Assembly (NCBI GenBank): GCA_038258215.1
Contig: JBBSQC010000005.1
Coordinates: 70,979-134,978, forward strand
DNA length: 64,000 nucleotides
From: Fodinibacter sp038258215
GTDB taxonomy: Bacteria > Actinomycetota > Actinomycetes > Actinomycetales > Dermatophilaceae
Reading direction: 5' to 3'
Positions within the stretch are counted from its first letter, which is position 1. Each line of letters opens with the position of its first letter. Below, piece after piece: positions 36,788 to 45,357 of this stretch. The notes beneath the pieces were generated by a model, which worked only from the letters and a program-made list of their open reading frames with translations, was not told the origin of the DNA and made no database searches. A program made the translations under genes and the position numbers.

Positions 36788-38182
36788 ATGACTGCCATCG
36801 GCCTCCCCGACCACGGCGGGCCGGAGCTCCTCACGCTCCCCCACGTGACCGCGGACCCCCTCGTGCTTCGTGACGTCGAGGCGTCGCTCCTCGGTCTGCT
36901 CGAGGACGAGCACGTGCTGGGCGGACCGGTGCGACCCGGCCCCAGCGGCGCCCGGGCCGTGCTGCTCGGTGCCGACCCCCAGCAGGGCGGCATCCTCATC
37001 CGCGACGACGAGCACACGCCCATCGCCGCGCTGACCGACCTCACCGCGGTGGACGGTCCAGGCGCCCAGGGGCTCCTGGTGCGCGTTCGTCGGCGGGAGA
37101 GCGGCCAGCGCGCCGAGCTGGCCCTGCACCGGGCCGAGCTGCCCGGCGGCCCGACCAGCACGTCGACGGCGCTGATCGTGCTCGACCGACCCCCGACCGC
37201 TGCCGACGACTCGGCGCTCCGGGAGGCGCTGACCGCCGGCTCCCAGCTGTGGGTCGTCGTCCCCGACGCCCCCGGCGGCGAGCTCCCGCTGGCCGTGCTC
37301 GTCGCGACGGCCGAGGCCTGGCTGGCCGGGATCGGCGCCGACGCCTCACCCTCCGCCGCCGGGGTCCACTCCCGGCCCGGCGGCCCGACGATCCGGCTTC
37401 GCACCGCACCCCTCGGGTGGCGGGACCCGGCGAGCGACGGTGCCCTCGTCGCTCGGCTGGGGGAGGCACTGGGAGCAGGGCACACCTGCTGGCTGCGATC
37501 CGATCACGCAACGCCCGGCGCTCGGCAGTGGCAGACCGTCCTCGGCGCCCTCCACCGAGGTCGCTCCGAGGCCCTCGAGGGGGTGGCCGACGACATCGCG
37601 GCGATCCTGCTCCGCTGGCGGCCGGCTCGGAGCCGGCGTGGGCTGACGGTGATGTTCACCGGGCTGTCCGGCTCCGGCAAGTCGACGGTCGCCAGGGGCG
37701 TCTCCGAGTGGCTGCAGACCCACACCGACCGTTCGGTCACGCTCCTCGACGGCGACGTCGTGCGCCAGATGCTCTCCTCCGGCCTGGGGTTCGACCGGGA
37801 GGGACGGGTCGCCAACGTGCGGCGGATCGGCTACGTCGCCGCCGAGGTCACCCGACACGGTGGCGTGGCGATCTGCGCCCCGATCGCGCCCTACGCCGAG
37901 ACGCGCGCCGAGGTGCGGGCGATGGTCGAGGCCGTCGGCGACTTCCTCCTCGTCCACGTGAACACCCCCATCGAGGTGTGTGAAGGGCGAGACCTCAAGG
38001 GCCTGTATGCGCGAGCCCGCGCCGGCACCCTCCCCGAGTTCACCGGGGTCTCCGACCCCTACGAGGAGCCGCACGACGCCGTCGTGCGGATCGACACGTC
38101 CGTGATGGAGAACAACGAGGCCGTGGCCCGGGTGATCTCGCTCCTGCGCGACGGTGGCTGGCTGGAAGGACATGACGTATGA
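36788..38182 (+). CDS. cysC: Adenylylsulfate kinase with unusual N-terminal half
   Basis: 464 residues. The C-terminal ~175 residues are an APS kinase: Walker A 'MFTGLSGSGKST' (~289-300), 'LLDGDVVRQMLSSGLGFDREGR', 'RRIGYVAAEVTRHGGVAICAPIAPYAETR' and 'DLKGLYARARAGTLPEFTGVSDPYEEP'. This domain phosphorylates APS to PAPS. Residues ~1-280 are not a normal ATP sulfurylase: the HxGH-type motifs are not seen, though 'LLGADPQQGGILIRDDEHTPIAALTDL' is reminiscent of the PUA-like N-domain of sulfurylases. The overlap with the TauE/SafE gene (ATGA) links it to sulfur-anion transport. Confidence 0.85.
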   Translation: MTAIGLPDHGGPELLTLPHVTADPLVLRDVEASLLGLLEDEHVLGGPVRPGPSGARAVLLGADPQQGGILIRDDEHTPIAALTDLTAVDGPGAQGLLVRVRRRESGQRAELALHRAELPGGPTSTSTALIVLDRPPTAADDSALREALTAGSQLWVVVPDAPGGELPLAVLVATAEAWLAGIGADASPSAAGVHSRPGGPTIRLRTAPLGWRDPASDGALVARLGEALGAGHTCWLRSDHATPGARQWQTVLGALHRGRSEALEGVADDIAAILLRWRPARSRRGLTVMFTGLSGSGKSTVARGVSEWLQTHTDRSVTLLDGDVVRQMLSSGLGFDREGRVANVRRIGYVAAEVTRHGGVAICAPIAPYAETRAEVRAMVEAVGDFLLVHVNTPIEVCEGRDLKGLYARARAGTLPEFTGVSDPYEEPHDAVVRIDTSVMENNEAVARVISLLRDGGWLEGHDV

Positions 38183-39165
38183 GCATCGACTGGTTGATGG
38201 TCCTCGCGACCTTCGGGATCGGGATCATCGTCGGGCTGACCGGCATGGGCGGGGGTGCTCTGATGACGCCCGCCCTGGTGCTCTTCTTCGGCGTCCCCCC
38301 GCTCACCGCGGTGTCCAGTGACCTCGTGGCCTCCGCGGTCATGAAACCGGTGGGCTCGGTCGTCCACCTGAGGCGGGGAACGGTCAACCTCGCGCTGGTG
38401 AAGTGGCTGTGTGTTGGCTCGGTGCCGGCAGCGTTCTCAGGCGTGCTCGTGCTCCGGGCCCTGGGCGACGGCGAGGCCGTGCAGAACGGCATCCAGACCG
38501 CCCTCGGCATCGCGCTCCTCATCTCCGCGGCCGGCCTGACCGTGCGCGCCTACACCCGTCTCCTGGAGCGCGCCCGGAAGCGGGACGGCAGCGCCCCCCG
38601 ACTGCCGCAGGACCGCCCCGAAGTGGCGGTGCGCGTGGTCCCCACCGTGATCGTCGGGATCCTGGGCGGGTTCGTCGTGGGCATGACCTCGGTGGGGTCG
38701 GGATCACTGATCATCATCGCGCTGATGGCCCTCTACCCCGCCCTGAAGGCCAGCCAGCTCGTCGGCACCGACCTGGTCCAGGCCGTCCCGTTGGTCATCG
38801 CTGCGGCCTTCGGACACATCCTCTTCGGTGACTTCCAGCTCGACCTCACCCTGTCGCTCCTCCTCGGGTGCGTCCCCGGAGCGTGGATCGGGGCGCGGAT
38901 CTCCTCGCGGGCCCCCGGCGGCTTCGTGCGACGGGTCCTCGCGTTCGTGCTGTTCGCCTCGAGCCTGAAGCTTCTGGGAGTGTCCAACTCGGCGACCGGG
39001 GTCATCCTGTGCGCAGCCCTCCTGCTGGGACCGGTGACGTGGTTCGCCATCCGACGCCACTACGGCTTCCCCGCACTGGTCCACGGCCTGCCGTGGCGTT
39101 CGTCGGAGCCAACATCCCGAGATGACGTCGACGAGCTCCAGAGCCAGCCACGGCAGAAGGCCTGA
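38179..39165 (+). CDS. TauE/SafE family sulfite/sulfonate transporter
   Basis: 328 residues starting inside the stop of the APS kinase gene (ATGA). Eight to nine hydrophobic segments occur in two repeats, each with the family signature: 'GIIVGLTGMGGGALMTPALVLFFGVPPLTAVSSDL' near the N-terminus and 'GFVVGMTSVGSGSLIIIALMALYPALKASQLVGTDL' in the middle. A charged loop at ~115-145 separates the halves. Relatives export sulfite or sulfoacetate or take up sulfur anions. Coupling to an APS kinase suggests sulfate/sulfite traffic. It is the last gene of the core-like region. Confidence 0.88.
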   Translation: MSIDWLMVLATFGIGIIVGLTGMGGGALMTPALVLFFGVPPLTAVSSDLVASAVMKPVGSVVHLRRGTVNLALVKWLCVGSVPAAFSGVLVLRALGDGEAVQNGIQTALGIALLISAAGLTVRAYTRLLERARKRDGSAPRLPQDRPEVAVRVVPTVIVGILGGFVVGMTSVGSGSLIIIALMALYPALKASQLVGTDLVQAVPLVIAAAFGHILFGDFQLDLTLSLLLGCVPGAWIGARISSRAPGGFVRRVLAFVLFASSLKLLGVSNSATGVILCAALLLGPVTWFAIRRHYGFPALVHGLPWRSSEPTSRDDVDELQSQPRQKA

Positions 39166-39555
39166 CGGCCTGCGTCACCCCACGGCGCTGACGGAGCGGG
39201 TGGAAGGTGTCGAGCTGGTTGCGACACCGCCGATCACATGGCCTTCTGGGGGACCCGGTCAGGAGCCCAAGTGGCTGTGCGCATGAGAACGAAGCGCGCT
39301 CGCGCAGAGAAACGGAGCGCACTTGGAGTTGATCCGTCGACGTTGTGCGCACAAGAAATAGGCGCAGTGAACCAGCCCCGCGCGGGTGTGCCAGCGACCC
39401 ACCCCTCACCGGACATCACTCCGGCCGGACCTTGCGGGACGCTCTCGAGGCCGTGCGCCTGCTGACCTGCGGGGTTCCCAGATGAGGTTCCCGTTTCGGG
39501 GCGCTCCGAGAATCGGGGCCATCGCCGGGCGATTCTTGTCGCCGGCCGCGACAGA
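39166..39555. other. Gene-free junction between core and accessory DNA
   Basis: 390 bases with lower coding character. It holds copy A of a dispersed ~96-bp repeat. Small ORFs on both strands run through it but lack codon bias and do not share a frame with those in copy B. No tRNA or attachment site was recognised. Confidence 0.5.
39272..39367. repeat. Dispersed repeat, copy A
   Basis: About 96 bp, roughly 75-80% identical to 55923-56018 in direct orientation, with an unbroken shared core AAACGGAGCGCACTTGGA. Copy A is framed by CCAAGTG (39267-39273) and its complement CACTTGG (39320-39326). Probably a noncoding dispersed repeat family. Confidence 0.65.
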
Positions 39556-40047
39556 TTAGCTCGTCGCTTGGCGGACGTCCGTCCCGTGTTCGGCGAAGGC
39601 CTTGAAGTCCTGCATGTGCTGCTTCGACTGCTTCCTGAAGATGCCGGGCATCAGGCGCCCCATGAGGCGCATGAGCAACCCGTCGAACCGGAACTCGCTT
39701 TCGCTCTCCCACAGCGTCGTGTGCGGACCGGTCTCGATGATTCGGTCGCGCTGGGCTTGCCACATGCCCTCGCCGAGGATCTCGCGGTCGTCGTGCACGA
39801 CGACAGAATTGGGGATGGTGTGCAGGTCTGCAGGTTCCAGGCGCGTGATTGTCTCGGTGGCGTCCATCCGCGGCTTCCCCACTTGAAACACGACTCGCGA
39901 GGTGGTGCCGACCTGGCCGTGCACCCCGTTCACCGGCTCGTGCAGTACCAGGCCGCGCAGCCACTTCGGCATCTGCGCCGGGTCGGCGACCAGCTGGAGT
40001 ACCTTCTCGCGTGGCAGGCCGATTTCGATCGAGGTGGTGTACTTCAT
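39556..40047 (-). CDS. SRPBCC family protein
   Basis: 163 residues from ATG 40047, overlapping the upstream gene's stop as ATGA and preceded by AAGGA. The helix-grip pattern is seen in 'MKYTTSIEIGLPREKVLQLVADPAQMPKWLRGLV', 'TETITRLEPADLHTI' and the C-terminal helix 'RLMGRLMPGIFRKQSKQHMQDFKAFAEHG'. Such proteins bind hydrophobic ligands. It forms an operon with a second SRPBCC protein and an ArsR regulator. Confidence 0.8.
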   Translation of the reverse strand: MKYTTSIEIGLPREKVLQLVADPAQMPKWLRGLVLHEPVNGVHGQVGTTSRVVFQVGKPRMDATETITRLEPADLHTIPNSVVVHDDREILGEGMWQAQRDRIIETGPHTTLWESESEFRFDGLLMRLMGRLMPGIFRKQSKQHMQDFKAFAEHGTDVRQATS

Positions 40048-40694
40048 CGAGCGTTCCTTATGGGGGCGTAGAACGCGGTGGTGGCCTCGACCGCGGACGC
40101 CACCTGATTCGGATCGCCGCCGGCGGCTAGGTGAGCTTCGCCCCAAGCCGCGGCGCTGAGCTGCGCGAACTCGCTCCCTTCGGGCAAGTTCCGGAATTCC
40201 TCGTGGTCGAGGATCTCGCCGTCGGCCAGGAACCGGGCCAGGGAGAGGAGATGCAGGTCCCAGCCCACACCGCCGGCACCGGGGCCGTAGGTCGGGAACA
40301 TGGGCTCTCCCACGGCCGCTGCATGGACCAGTTCGAACTCGGTGTCCCCGGCGGCGCCCGGCGACAGGCGCACCTCGACCTCGCTCGTACCCGGCCACTC
40401 GTCGGCGTCCGGTCCGAAGAGCCAGGACACCCGCAACCGCCGGGGCGGGTCGCACCGGAGGATCTCTCCGTGCTCACCGCCGTCCAGCTCGAACGACCCG
40501 CCGAGCCGCAGGTCCCCGGTGACAGACTTCAACCAGCGGCTCAGTCGATCGGGGTCGGTGATGGCGTTCCACACGTCGTCGACCGGCGCGTCGTAGCGAC
40601 GCCGCAACTCCATCGTGTACGCGTCGCCGACGGGCAGGGTCGCTGCGCCCATCGTCCGGCGCGCAGCGGCCAGCTCGTCCAGGACGTCCTTCAT
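40044..40694 (-). CDS. SRPBCC (AHSA1-like) family protein
   Basis: 216 residues from ATG 40694, with GGAAGGA upstream. 'LRRRYDAPVDDVWNAITDPDRLSRWLKSVTGDLRLGGSFEL' and 'ILRCDPPRRLRVSWLFG' are typical of AHSA1/START-like proteins encoded next to ArsR regulators; the extra ~70 C-terminal residues are helical. One base separates it from the arsR stop. A role in handling or sensing a small hydrophobic ligand is inferred. Confidence 0.82.
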   Translation of the reverse strand: MKDVLDELAAARRTMGAATLPVGDAYTMELRRRYDAPVDDVWNAITDPDRLSRWLKSVTGDLRLGGSFELDGGEHGEILRCDPPRRLRVSWLFGPDADEWPGTSEVEVRLSPGAAGDTEFELVHAAAVGEPMFPTYGPGAGGVGWDLHLLSLARFLADGEILDHEEFRNLPEGSEFAQLSAAAWGEAHLAAGGDPNQVASAVEATTAFYAPIRNAR

Positions 40695-40695
40695 G

Positions 40696-41064
40696 TCATG
40701 TTCCTTCCGCTGGTGGATCGGCCTTGCCAACACATGAGGTCAGGGATGCGCGTCTGCCGCGTGCCAGCTCAGTTCCCAGGGCATCGAGCCGCTGATCCCA
40801 GAACCCGCGAAACCGGTCCAACCACACGTCAACCTCGCTCAGCGGCGAGGGGTCGACGGCGTAGAACCGGCGAGCCCCCTCAGCCCGGACCGATGCGAAA
40901 CCGCTCTCACGTAGCACGCGCAGATGCTGGGAGACAGCCGGCTGGGACAGTGCGAACTCGGCCCGAATTGTCTCCGTGATCGCGCCCGAGGTCTGCTCAC
41001 CGTCGACGAGTAGCTCGAGGATACGGCGGCGCACCGGGTCACCGAGAATGTCGAACGCGTTCAC
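40696..41064 (-). CDS. ArsR family repressor
   Basis: 122 residues from GTG 41064, the point where family similarity begins ('NAFDILGDPVRRRILELLVDGEQTSGAI'); no ribosome site is visible, so a leaderless message is possible. The recognition helix is 'FALSQPAVSQHLRVLRESGFASVRAEGARRFYAVDP'. No metal-binding Cys motif is present, as in the ArsR regulators paired with SRPBCC genes. It probably represses its own operon. Confidence 0.85.
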   Translation of the reverse strand: MNAFDILGDPVRRRILELLVDGEQTSGAITETIRAEFALSQPAVSQHLRVLRESGFASVRAEGARRFYAVDPSPLSEVDVWLDRFRGFWDQRLDALGTELARGRRASLTSCVGKADPPAEGT

Positions 41065-41203
41065 GACCAAATGGTACCAGGAATGAATTATATAAGCAAT
41101 GACTGGTATGCCTGCTGGTGCGTGGTGTCGACGCCATCGAGATCCGATACGTCTCACTAGCGATCGTCTCTCGGTGACTCTGGAATGCATCTCAATTTCG
41201 TCA

Positions 41204-41216
41204 TACGATAAGTACG
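41204..41216 (+). promoter_or_regulatory. Possible leaderless promoter for the antitoxin
   Basis: TACGAT (41204-41209) is a good -10, with TGGAAT (41181-41186) 17 bp upstream as a weak -35. The GTG at 41216 lies at the expected start point, which suits a leaderless mRNA. Confidence 0.4.
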
Positions 41217-41450
41217 TGGTGACTGAGGAGCAGATCCAAGACTGGGCGGACGAGGCGGAGTCCGGCTACGACGTCGACGAGCTGAAGCGACGCGGACGCG
41301 GTCGTCCTGGACGCGGAGCCGAGCCGATGCAGGTCGTTGCTGTCCGGCTCACCGCCGAAGAAGCTGGCGTCGCTTGATGCCGCCGCTGCCAAGAACGACA
41401 TGAGCAGGTCCGAGGCCATCCGGGTTGCACTGGCTCGTCTCGGGGCATGA
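41216..41450 (+). pseudogene. Ribbon-helix-helix antitoxin, frameshifted
   Basis: The first frame reads 'VVTEEQIQDWADEAESGYDV' then 'RRGRGRPGRGAEPMQVVAVRLTAEE', the conserved N-terminal part of a CopG-type antitoxin, and then runs to a premature TGA at 41375. In another frame the expected C-terminus continues at once: 'LASLDAAAAKNDMSRSEAIR' then 'VALARLGA', ending at 41448-41450. One extra G within 41360-41366 (GAAGAAG before CTG) explains the break. The C-terminal frame overlaps the toxin start as ATGA, so the pair was once coupled. If the base is real, no full RHH domain can be made. Confidence 0.75.
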
Positions 41451-41689
41451 AGGTCCACCCGAGCGCGCTCAAGCACGGCGTCCCGACCAAGGACGCTATA
41501 CAGGCAGCTGAGTGGTCGCTCTGGATCGAACCGCTCGATGATGACGGCCCGCCAGAGCGGGAACTGCGACTCGGGTTCGACACCAACGCACGGCTGTTGC
41601 AGACCGTCGTTCTCGTCTTCGCGAGAGGCGAGGAGATGGTCATTCACGCCATGCCGGCCCGCAAGCAGTACCTGGACCTGCTGCCCTAG
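41447..41689 (+). CDS. BrnT-like toxin
   Basis: 80 residues. 'MKVHPSALKHGVPTKDAIQA', 'LRLGFDTNARLLQTVVLVFA' and 'EMVIHAMPARKQYLDLLP' match small RelE/BrnT-fold toxins encoded right after a CopG antitoxin. Basic and aromatic residues near the C-terminus (R..K.Y) are the likely ribonuclease site. It is intact although its antitoxin is frameshifted, so either the toxin is inactive or silent, or the frameshift is an error. Confidence 0.7.
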   Translation: MKVHPSALKHGVPTKDAIQAAEWSLWIEPLDDDGPPERELRLGFDTNARLLQTVVLVFARGEEMVIHAMPARKQYLDLLP

Positions 41690-41884
41690 CCTCACGAGCA
41701 AAGCCGCGCGAATACGCTGCACCTTCACGTGCCTCTCGAGCGTTGATTGCGCGTTCGGTCGATCGTCCGTTGCCGTTGCGGTCATTGGGATCGCGGCGCC
41801 TGCTGGAAGGGTCGGGTGTTCGCCCGATGTCCGAGTCTGCAACGTCCCGCGGCTTGGCCGGACCCATCTCCTTTGAGGTGCGCC

Positions 41885-41913
41885 GTGAGCGCACTACTTG
41901 TCGGGTACGCCCG
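41885..41913 (+). pseudogene. Serine resolvase, 5' fragment (split by insertion)
   Basis: GTG 41885 encodes 'VSALLVGYA' and the first two bases of an Arg codon, then meets TAG. It is the start of a serine resolvase; the remaining codons resume at 48638 in the right frame. The insertion falls just before the catalytic Ser of the YARVS motif. The 195 bases between the toxin stop and this start hold no gene and would be the natural place for a res site. Confidence 0.85.
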
Positions 41914-42155
41914 TTAGTCCGGCATGAGACACGTCCGCTGACTGCTTGTCTCGTTGTGGTCGGCGAGCTGTCGCTTCGGCGGCCGAGCTCATTCGGTTCG
42001 TGTGTCTCACTCGCGGCCGTCCCGGGTCGCCAGTGACAACATAGGCGGTCGGCTGCATATCGTGGTTCAGTGCCCGTGCTGACCGCCGCCGATGGCCCTC
42101 CGCAGCGGCCGTATCGAGTTAGCGTGTCGGGCATCTCCGCGCAGTCGGCCTGCGG

Positions 42156-42658
42156 TCAGGCCAGGTTGTTGGCGAGCCGATCCAAGCCTGTCTTGATCAT
42201 TTGGCTGTAACCGTCGTTGGTGAGGGCGTTGACCGAGGCGCGGCCGCGATCAAGGTGCTCTCGCGCGCGATCGAGCTCGCCAAGTTTGCGGTAACACTCG
42301 CCGAGGTTGAGGTGCAGCGAGGGGTAGAAGCCGGCCACCGGGCCCGTGACGCCGCCGCGCGCCGCGCGCTCGTCGGTGAGTAGGTCGGCTGCCGCCAGCG
42401 CTCTCAGATCCCACAGCAGTTCGTCGTGGAGGTCGTCTTGCACGTCCGCCATCGAGTGAGCGAGTGCGCAGCGGTGGAACGGGTCCCCATTATCGCCGCC
42501 GATCTCACCCACACCTCGGCGAACAGCTCGCGCGCCGCGACGCGTTCATCCTGTTCTCGCAACGCGATTCCCTCGCCGATGCGGACCATTACTGGCTCTG
42601 GTTCAGGCACCGCAGTCAGAGGGTTGAAGAGCCCGTGGAAAGCCCTGTCACACACCAC
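42156..42658 (-). pseudogene. TPR protein gene, frameshifted
   Basis: Two reading frames together give one tetratricopeptide-like protein: 'EPVMVRIGEGIALREQDERV' then 'AARELFAEVW' from the first, and 'GEIGGDNGDPFHRCALAHSM' up to 'LNLGECYRKLGELDRAREHL' from the second. The break is near 42505, where TG appears to be duplicated (TGTGGGTGAGATC). It is cargo of the recombinase element, between its left end and the TnpC-like gene. GTCACAC (42647-42653) and GTGTGAC (42665-42671) form an inverted repeat over the start region. Confidence 0.65.
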
Positions 42659-42769
42659 TCAGATGTGTGACACGCTGCTCCTCCTTCACGGTCGTCAAGA
42701 CCGTAGTCGTCACGAATGAGTATGAAAAAGCCGCCGTGGAACTGTGCTGGTAGGCCGATCGCCGGGCTG

Positions 42770-43201
42770 TTATCGGTGCGGCAGTGAATGGATCTTCGCG
42801 TGATCGGCCGACCGCAGCGTGGTTCGGAGAGCGGTGATTTCTTCGTGCTGGGCGGCGAGCCGGGACAGCGCCGTGTCCCGAAACTTCATCAGTTCGCTGA
42901 TCTCGTGGCCACGGGTGCTGAGACGGGCGCGGAGATCGTTGATCTGGGTGGTGAGCCGGTCGATTCGGGCCAGACGAGGGTCGGGTTGCGGCCCGTTGCC
43001 CTGCGCGGCGGAGCGGCGGTGGTCGAACTCAGCCTTGAGGTGCGGGTAGGTGCGGTAGAGCGTGGCGCGGGGAACGTCGGCGAGCAGGCAGAGGCTCTTG
43101 ATGTCGCAACGCAGGCCGTCGGGGATGTCACCGTCGAGCAGTTGATCTATCGCGGCGCGGATGCGGGTCTCGACCTCGGCTTGCCGATCAGCGGTCGTCA
43201 T
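42770..43201 (-). CDS. TnpC-like accessory protein (DUF6262 type)
   Basis: 143 residues from ATG 43201, overlapping the recombinase stop as ATGA. An N-terminal helix-turn-helix ('DIKSLCLLADVPRATLYRTYPHLKAEF', ~33-60) is followed by a long coiled coil to the C-terminus ('RLARIDRLTTQINDLRARLSTRGHEISEL'). The layout and position after three recombinase genes match TnpC of Tn554-type elements, which affects orientation and efficiency of transposition there. The role here is inferred. Confidence 0.75.
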   Translation of the reverse strand: MTTADRQAEVETRIRAAIDQLLDGDIPDGLRCDIKSLCLLADVPRATLYRTYPHLKAEFDHRRSAAQGNGPQPDPRLARIDRLTTQINDLRARLSTRGHEISELMKFRDTALSRLAAQHEEITALRTTLRSADHAKIHSLPHR

Positions 43202-45357
43202 CGGGCGTCCTGGTCGCCGTGCTCGGCGGTGTCTTCATCGGCGGCGTCCTCATTCGGGTCGGGGTGGGCGGTGTCGATTTCGCTGAGGATGCGTTCTGCC
43301 CGGTCGAACGCGGCCTGGGCGCGTGTCCGTTCGGGTTTGGACAGGCGCGGGTTGCCGAGGAACACGCTGTTGATGTTCTGGGCGTGCTCGGCCCAGACCG
43401 GTCGGTGTGCGCCGTGGTGGGTTGCCTGCGGGCAGCGGGCCGAGTCACACATTCCGATCAGCGGCTTGCCGGCGTCGGGTGTGCCGGCGAGTTTCAGGCA
43501 GAGCGCCTTGCTGGGGTCGGTGAACCAGCAGTAGTTGCCCACTCCGACGTGCAAGCTGTGCGCTGTGGCTTTGAGCAGCCGTTCGACCCGACGGTCGTCG
43601 ATGACCGTGACCGGCCTGGGGTCGTGGCGGGTCAGCAGTTGATCGACGCTGCAGAAGGCGGCTATGAGGTCGCGGGAGCCTCGACCGGTGGGCAGCACGC
43701 CGCGTTGGTAGTCGTGGAAGGCGGCGACGGTCAGGCGGAGATGTTCGGCTTGCTCCGCGGCGCTAATCTCGGCGAGCAACGCGGCCTGGTGTCCGCCGGG
43801 GCGGGCGGCGTAGCCCTCGGTGGTGGCGACGCTGACGTGTTTGAGGTGCACCTTGGCGGCCATCAGTCCGTGCGGTCGCTGGGCGATCGTCAACGCGAGG
43901 GTGCGCCGCAGCGCGCGCGGGTTGACCGCGCCGGCGGGTATCGGGTCGAGACCGAGGCGGTGACCGGGCTCGCCGTTGACCCACGCGCGAAGCGCAGTGA
44001 AGCGGCTGGCGCTGTTGTTCGATCCGGTCGCGAACAGCCGCTGGCCGGGTGCGGCGCCGGTGAGTTGTTCAGCGACGGCGATGGCTTGGTCGACGTCGGC
44101 GATCACGACCCAGGCGTCCTCGACGCCGCCGAACGGCTCACCTTTGATGCGACGGGTGGCCAACCGGAACCGCGCGCTGCCGCCGGGCAGCTCGTCACGT
44201 TGGCGGCATCCGGCGCTCAGCTCGAGCAGCTCGCTTGCCCGCATACCGGAGAGTGCAGCGGTGAGGAAGTAGCAGGCGGAGGTGAGCGCGTAGATCGTCG
44301 CGTCGAGGCGTTGACGGCTCATCGGCGGCGTCCACGCGATCGGTTCGCCGGTGTCCAGGCGAGGGACGGGTTGCGCGTCGCGTGCCCACGGCTGCTCGAT
44401 GCCGCAGTGCGCGACCCAGTCCTCCAGTTCGGGACGCAACCGTTCCAGGTCACGGCGGTGGCCGATCGCTCCGATGCTCTGGACGACCACTGGATGCCAG
44501 GCCAGGCGCAGCAACGGGTCGTGCTGATCCCAGCCGCGGGCCAGCCGCTGCGTAAGGCCGCCTGCCGATAGGCACGGAGCCGGGATACCGGTACCAGCCC
44601 GGTGTTTGATGGCCTCACGTTGATCCGCAGCTCGAGCGTCGGCGGCCTCGGCGGCCAGGAGTGGGGCAATGGTGCTCACCAGGTACAGGGTGTTGGCCAG
44701 CAGCGGGCGCAGCAACATGTCCGGGACGGGCGGCGTCCGGTTGCCGTAGGGCCGCTGGTAACCGGCGACGGTGTCGGGGCTGCGCCCGGCCCACGGACTG
44801 AACCCGGGCCGGTAGTGGTCATCGAGGATCTCCTCGTAGAGGCTCAGCATCTGAGGCGCGCGGACGGACATGGTCACGGTGGCCGGCGACAGCCGCCTCC
44901 CGCCCTGATCGCCGACGTGTGAGGTGACCAGCAGGTAGGCCTCGCAGTGGGCCTGGGTGACCTCGGCCAGGGAGGTGACGCCAGCGCAGGTGAGGTGGTT
45001 GAACCAGCCGGTCAGATGCTTCAACACGGCCCAGAGGCTATTCGGGTTGAGCGGGCTGCGGATCGCGTGCGGCAAGGTGGCCACGGCGGGATGACTCGGC
45101 ACCATCCGCGCCATCAGGTAGGTGCGGGCCACGGCCCGCCAAAGAGGGTTGGCGATCTGGGTGAAGTCGAGGATCTTGCGGTGCGCGCCCATGATCACCG
45201 GCGCGGCGGTGAGTCCGGACAGGTCCCAGCGGTCCTGGTCGAACACCGGCCGTGTGCTACCCGGCTCCAACCGCAGCGCGGCGGCGTCGGCGACGTCGAG
45301 CCCGGCGAACGGCCCGCCGGTGTCTTCGACGGTGGCGGCGGTGCTGTGGATCGTCAC
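43198..45357 (-). CDS. Tyrosine recombinase, third of trio
   Basis: 719 residues from GTG 45357, overlapping the middle gene's stop as GTGA. The integrase catalytic part shows 'ALSGMRASELLELSAGC' (Arg I), 'VNPRALRRTLALTIAQRP' in box II and 'LKHVSVATTEGYAARPGG' with His and the likely nucleophilic Tyr. The C-terminal ~150 residues hold several Cys/His ('NYCWFTDPSKALCLKL', 'GMCDSARCPQATHHG'), suggestive of a zinc-stabilised domain. It would act with the two upstream recombinases on the element ends. Confidence 0.82.
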   Translation of the reverse strand: MTIHSTAATVEDTGGPFAGLDVADAAALRLEPGSTRPVFDQDRWDLSGLTAAPVIMGAHRKILDFTQIANPLWRAVARTYLMARMVPSHPAVATLPHAIRSPLNPNSLWAVLKHLTGWFNHLTCAGVTSLAEVTQAHCEAYLLVTSHVGDQGGRRLSPATVTMSVRAPQMLSLYEEILDDHYRPGFSPWAGRSPDTVAGYQRPYGNRTPPVPDMLLRPLLANTLYLVSTIAPLLAAEAADARAADQREAIKHRAGTGIPAPCLSAGGLTQRLARGWDQHDPLLRLAWHPVVVQSIGAIGHRRDLERLRPELEDWVAHCGIEQPWARDAQPVPRLDTGEPIAWTPPMSRQRLDATIYALTSACYFLTAALSGMRASELLELSAGCRQRDELPGGSARFRLATRRIKGEPFGGVEDAWVVIADVDQAIAVAEQLTGAAPGQRLFATGSNNSASRFTALRAWVNGEPGHRLGLDPIPAGAVNPRALRRTLALTIAQRPHGLMAAKVHLKHVSVATTEGYAARPGGHQAALLAEISAAEQAEHLRLTVAAFHDYQRGVLPTGRGSRDLIAAFCSVDQLLTRHDPRPVTVIDDRRVERLLKATAHSLHVGVGNYCWFTDPSKALCLKLAGTPDAGKPLIGMCDSARCPQATHHGAHRPVWAEHAQNINSVFLGNPRLSKPERTRAQAAFDRAERILSEIDTAHPDPNEDAADEDTAEHGDQDAR

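Noticed and set aside
41360..41366. Programmed ribosomal frameshift in the antitoxin
   Set aside because: No slippery heptamer or downstream structure is evident; a single-base insertion explains the change.
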